NCBI GenBank assembly: GCA_001970855.1
Contig: LSSN01002096.1
Coordinates: 1-37,996, forward strand
DNA: 37,996 bases
Direction: 5' to 3'
Source: Smittium culicis
Lineage: Eukaryota; Kickxellomycota; Harpellomycetes; Harpellales; Legeriomycetaceae
The position numbers were made by a program, and so were the translations under genes. The notes beneath the pieces are model-generated. The model did no database searches, was not told where the DNA came from, and saw nothing but the letters and a program-made list of their open reading frames with translations. Shown here one piece after another: positions 34,040 through 37,996 of the stretch. Each line of letters starts with the position of its first letter. Position 1 is the first letter of the stretch.

Positions 34040-34684
34040 CTCTCTACTAATCTTTTTCTCTTGTGCTGCTCTTCCTCTATTCTATTTTTTCTTTTGTATT
34101 TTATCTCCTGCCTCCCCCCCTCCCCCAACCACACTCACCAAATATTTAAGACATACCCCTCCCCCCTCACAACCACTACCTTCTCTCCCCAAACATATCT
34201 ACTACGCCATAAGTATCTTCTCGGATCCACTATCTCATTTAAACTCTTTACAAATATATTAGACTTTTATAAAAATACCAAAAAAAACCTCCATTTTCCA
34301 TTCCTTTTTATCCTATATACCCCTTCCTACTATTTTAATCTTTCAATATTTCCCTCTTTTATTTCCTATATCTTATCTCCTATCCTTCTTTAGATTTATT
34401 CATTTATTACTCACATATTAGATATCCCACTTTTTAGAGCTTGATTTCTTACTTTTTGTTTTATAAAAATACCTTTCCTACATCCAAACACTCTTAATCC
34501 CACTTAAAACATACATACTCACCCCAAATATCCCTTTATATATATCCAAAAACATACTAATCACTTACTATACTCTTTCCCCAGAATATTTTTTGCTACT
34601 TAAATATAAATATTAATAAAGTCTAACCCTATCTCTCTCACCCTCCAATATATAATCAAAATTATTACTTCCCCCGATTTTGTT
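34040..34684 (+). promoter_or_regulatory. Pyrimidine-rich upstream region of the YEATS gene
   Basis: About 640 bases strongly biased to C and T on the coding strand, with long ctccccc and ttcctt tracts, ending at ATG 34685. Such strand-biased pyrimidine tracts are common in fungal promoters and 5' UTRs. It explains the Pro/Ser/Leu/Phe ORFs seen here (34035-34262, 34061-34393), which I reject as genes. No specific transcription-factor site is claimed. Confidence 0.45.
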
Positions 34685-37675
34685 ATGGGAGTAGATTCCG
34701 ATACCATCCTCACTTTTATTGTTAAAACCACTAAAAAGCCTACCCCAAATCATGAAATAGACTCTGACTCTGGATTCAACCTTTACAACTGGAGCGTTTC
34801 CCTACTCGAAGGCCGTCCTGGCTTCGATAATAACTCTAGAGTCCTCCCTTACGTAAAACAAGTCGAATTTCATTTGCACGACACTTTTCCAAGCCCAGTC
34901 AGATTTATTAAAAGACCTCCCTATGTCGTCTCTGAAAAAGGTTGGGGCGAATTTGAACTTGTTATCGTCATCCATTTCAACGACTTTGATTTAGAACCAA
35001 TGGAAATAACTCACGACCTTTGTTTCAGCAAAGGCCCCGAATATATCGAAAAATACTCAAAAAATATCGGAATTGTTAGCGAAGAATTTGAAGCTCTATT
35101 AAACAGAAGGCCCAATATCTCTAGCAAAACCATCCCCTCAAAGCGCCCCACTGTCTCCAGAAAAGGCCTCCCCAAATCCTCAGCCATGTCTACCGAAAAT
35201 AAAACTCCCTCTTACTCTTCAAACTCCTCCGACGCTTCAGATTTGTCTGACTACTATTCATCTAGTTCTAATTCTGATGGAAACTATAAAAGGAAGTCTC
35301 ACCGACCCAGTAACCCCTCTAAATCAACTACATCTTCCTCAATCATCCCAAAAAGAAAACATTCATCTTCTCCACATCCAAGATCTTTGGACTTTAACAA
35401 TAAATTCTCCGAAAGCGACTTAGAAAATAGGCGCACTAACCAAAATCACAATAATATTTCTAAAAAACATAACTATAAAAACTTAAAACAAGAAACCAAT
35501 AACAGTAAATTAATCCCGAATAGATCTAATAAAAAACCTACCATCGGCTCTTCAGACTCTTCCCGAAATACCACAGGAAATAACTCTCCAGCCCATAATA
35601 AACTCGTCGAAAATCCAATAAACGAAGATAATTATAGGCACGATTATTCCTCAGAAAATTCATTCAAAAGAACTAAAACCTCTTCACCTATACCGCTGCC
35701 CAAAAAAGCCGGCACGTCAACATCCAGAAAAACTAAAGCCAGTCTTATATCAAAACTAAAATCAAAAACTGCCCGTGAATCAATTTCAAAATCTTTTCCC
35801 GGTTCCTCAAATTCTCATAAAATCCCCCAAAACTCTAGCAAGTTATCGTCTAACTATGACTCAAAACAACTTGCCGATAAATCAAAGGAATCTATAATCC
35901 CACTTACTGATTCCAATTCATCAAGGCACAAACTGATCCCAAACAATAAATCGCCTCTATCTAATGATATTTCTTCCTCCAGTATTAGCTTTTCTAGTAA
36001 AATACAAAGAAATAATTCCTCGGATACATCACACAACCCTGAATATATTAACAACATCAGCAAAAGCTACAACAAGAATGAAAACATAAAACCTACCTCC
36101 TCAAAAAAAATTATTGTTGAAGGTCTTGGATCTAAACCAACCAGATCCAAAATTATTAAAGACTCATCAGTTTCTCCCCCTATCTCTAAAAATTCCCAAA
36201 TGCAAATATCAAACAAAAAATCTTTCTCCTCAGATTCAAATGAACCTAAAGGAATTAAAAGTAAATTTAGTGCCGCTGCTGACTATAAAAAATCTACCTC
36301 CAAAATGTCTTCCCGAGATAGACTCACTTCTGAACTTTCAAAACCTAAAAAAAGTACCGGCTTGTATACAAAAAAGCCTCCATTATCGAGCTCTTTAAAT
36401 GCTGATCATGCTAAAAAATCTCCCTTGGCTGATGTCCTCTCATCAAAGCCCCTTCCAAAATCTCTTAAATCTTCAAGCGAACTACAAAAAGCTGAAAAAA
36501 GTACTATTAATAAAACTACAATCTCAAGTAATGATAAAAGTCGAACCCCTCTTCCTGACTCTCTGTCTAATGAATTCCCAAAAAAAATCGATTCAAACTC
36601 AAAAATCACAGACCCAATTGCTCCTACTACAGCTTTATCTGAAAATCGTAGCTTTAAAAGAGCCAGAGTTCGAGGCTCTGGCCGCTTTTCTGCCGGAACT
36701 TTTCGAAGTTCGAATCCTTACAGCGAACAAAATTATAGCATAAACTCAAAGTATGATACATATGATTACAATGATAAAAAACACTCTAAACCTCGTTACT
36801 CTAGCCCAACAAATAGTTCCAGTAGCCTCTCCAGCTACTATAGCTCTGCGGCCGACTCTACTAGCGGATTTAGCAGCAGTGCTGGTAGCGAACACAGTTC
36901 TACCCCAAAACAACTTTTAGATTATACCTTTGACAAATCTTATCCTGCAGAAAAAATTGAAAATAATAATAGTTACAAACATCCTATAGACGAAAATATA
37001 CGCAAATCTAACATTAAATCTGATTTTACCGCAAGTTCAAAAGCAAACACTCGAAAAAAAGAAACTGTTAAACAAAAGCTTTCTTTTGATGAAATAAGTC
37101 CAGCTAGTAAAAATATTGACTTGGATAAAGACGAAGCTATAAAAAAGCCTTCAATTGTTACCGCTGAGCCTATTAAATCTGATATTTCAAATACTATGGC
37201 GTATCAAAACATCGACCCCTTCGATAAAAAGTTATCTGAAAACAGTAGCATTACTAAATCCACTCATTTGTATAACCCAAAAACTGATGATAATGCTAAA
37301 ACTAGCAGCCACTCTATTAAAACTTTTAATGATAATTCTCAAAGCCGTAAAGCTAATGCTCCAATCAATAGGTTGGAGCTTCTTGAATCCTTATACAAGT
37401 ATATGGAGAATTTGGACGAATCTGAAACAGAAAAAATTATCCAGATTCTCCACGAATATAGTATAAAATCTATTATTTCAAACATTTCTCTAGATTTAAA
37501 TAGCTTTGACAACTCCGATATTGAGTCTGAAAAGTCACGAATTCAAAACAAACTAGTAGAAGAGGCTATCGATAACGTGAATAACCATGGTTATTATGAA
37601 TGCGATCTAGAGCAACTTTCTGACGATGCTTTAAGTTCAGTGTACTCGTATCTCAATAAAGGGCTTTATGTTTGA
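34685..37675 (+). CDS. Large YEATS-domain protein, AF9/ENL-like layout, 996 aa
   Basis: Intronless ORF with a clear N-terminal YEATS domain (about 1-145): VEFHLHDTFPSPVRF (60-74), RPPYVV (77-82), GWGEFELVIVIHF (86-98) and EITHDLCF. YEATS domains bind acylated histone lysines through an aromatic cage; the LHDTF and GWGEF elements that form it are present. Residues 150-890 are low-complexity, rich in Ser, Lys, Asn and Pro, with basic clusters that could act as nuclear localisation signals. The C-terminal 103 residues are ordered: LYKYMENLDESETEKIIQIL resembles the start of an ET domain, and ECDLEQLSDDALSSVYSYL resembles the end of an ET/AHD fold. These are the partner-binding modules of Taf14 and of AF9/ENL. 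Fungal YEATS proteins such as Taf14 and Yaf9 are usually about 230-250 aa, so the length is unusual. It probably acts in chromatin reading and transcription. Confidence 0.85.
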   Translation: MGVDSDTILTFIVKTTKKPTPNHEIDSDSGFNLYNWSVSLLEGRPGFDNNSRVLPYVKQVEFHLHDTFPSPVRFIKRPPYVVSEKGWGEFELVIVIHFNDFDLEPMEITHDLCFSKGPEYIEKYSKNIGIVSEEFEALLNRRPNISSKTIPSKRPTVSRKGLPKSSAMSTENKTPSYSSNSSDASDLSDYYSSSSNSDGNYKRKSHRPSNPSKSTTSSSIIPKRKHSSSPHPRSLDFNNKFSESDLENRRTNQNHNNISKKHNYKNLKQETNNSKLIPNRSNKKPTIGSSDSSRNTTGNNSPAHNKLVENPINEDNYRHDYSSENSFKRTKTSSPIPLPKKAGTSTSRKTKASLISKLKSKTARESISKSFPGSSNSHKIPQNSSKLSSNYDSKQLADKSKESIIPLTDSNSSRHKLIPNNKSPLSNDISSSSISFSSKIQRNNSSDTSHNPEYINNISKSYNKNENIKPTSSKKIIVEGLGSKPTRSKIIKDSSVSPPISKNSQMQISNKKSFSSDSNEPKGIKSKFSAAADYKKSTSKMSSRDRLTSELSKPKKSTGLYTKKPPLSSSLNADHAKKSPLADVLSSKPLPKSLKSSSELQKAEKSTINKTTISSNDKSRTPLPDSLSNEFPKKIDSNSKITDPIAPTTALSENRSFKRARVRGSGRFSAGTFRSSNPYSEQNYSINSKYDTYDYNDKKHSKPRYSSPTNSSSSLSSYYSSAADSTSGFSSSAGSEHSSTPKQLLDYTFDKSYPAEKIENNNSYKHPIDENIRKSNIKSDFTASSKANTRKKETVKQKLSFDEISPASKNIDLDKDEAIKKPSIVTAEPIKSDISNTMAYQNIDPFDKKLSENSSITKSTHLYNPKTDDNAKTSSHSIKTFNDNSQSRKANAPINRLELLESLYKYMENLDESETEKIIQILHEYSIKSIISNISLDLNSFDNSDIESEKSRIQNKLVEEAIDNVNNHGYYECDLEQLSDDALSSVYSYLNKGLYV

Positions 37676-37996
37676 ATTATTTAAATGCTTAAGCAACTTT
37701 TTTTTTTTTTAATTTTTTTTTTAAACTTGATTATTTATTAAAGAAAAATATATTATTATTAAATCTTGTCCTGAAATTAAAAAAAAAAAAAAGATTTATA
37801 ATATTTTTTTTCGATGTAAAAAAAATAAAAATGTGGCTAGGATAATCATATAAATTGTTATTGTAGTTATATGTAATATATACAAAAGTCAAGTGTAATC
37901 TAATGCAAAGGTATTAATTGAGCTAAATTTCAAATACTATCGTAAAAAACGCAAATCCATCTTTTAAACCTCCATAATCTCGGACGAAAAAAAAAA
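37676..37996. other. 3' flank of the YEATS gene to window end
   Basis: About 320 bases, AT-rich, with several T10-T12 and A10-A13 runs, presumably the 3' UTR and beyond. The window ends in a run of ten A. No telomeric repeat is visible at this edge. Confidence 0.5.

Noticed and set aside
34035..34393. Two overlapping Pro/Ser-rich ORFs upstream of the YEATS gene
   Set aside because: Both are produced by the pyrimidine-rich tract in different frames. Neither has a credible domain.

Overview
The window is nuclear eukaryotic DNA, very A+T-rich, with many GT-AG introns (63-187 nt in the best-resolved gene) and standard-code stops. The gene set (TehA/SSU1-type transporter, GPI2/PIG-C, Yae1, EMC10, epsilon-COP, Shg1-like) and the compact intron-bearing genes fit a fungus. 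The AT bias and high intron number would suit an early-diverging lineage such as Zoopagomycota, but that placement is a guess.

Layout. (1) 1-6.2 kb is gene-poor, with two decayed coding relics (about 0.2-1.25 kb on +, 5.09-5.69 kb on -). (2) 6,216-11,538 holds a complete telomerase reverse transcriptase gene, reconstructed here as 20 exons joining in frame to 1,088 codons, with TEN-like, TRBD (CP/QFP, T), RT (1, 2, A, B', C, D, E) and C-terminal thumb regions. (3) 11.8-20.9 kb is a compact housekeeping cluster: PIG-C/GPI2 (-), YAE1 (+), epsilon-COP (-), a small membrane protein (+), N-terminal methyltransferase NTMT1/TAE1 (+), a BOD1/SHG1-domain protein (+), EMC10 (+) and a TehA/SSU1 transporter (-). 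(4) 20.9-34.7 kb is a gene desert: a C/T-rich flank, about 8.5 kb of extremely AT-rich DNA, and a large decayed ORF (30.9-33.4 kb) ending in an 18-nt minisatellite. (5) 34,685-37,675 is an intronless 996-aa protein with an N-terminal YEATS domain, a roughly 700-residue Ser/Lys/Asn-rich disordered middle and a C-terminal ET/AHD-like module, an AF9/ENL-like layout.

The genes do not form one pathway. Several serve the early secretory system (GPI anchor synthesis, COPI, ER membrane complex) and several act in the nucleus (telomerase, Set1-complex-like protein, YEATS reader, histone/ribosomal N-terminal methylation), but this looks like ordinary eukaryotic gene order rather than a functional cluster. 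No tRNA, rRNA, CRISPR array or terminal telomeric repeat array was recognised.
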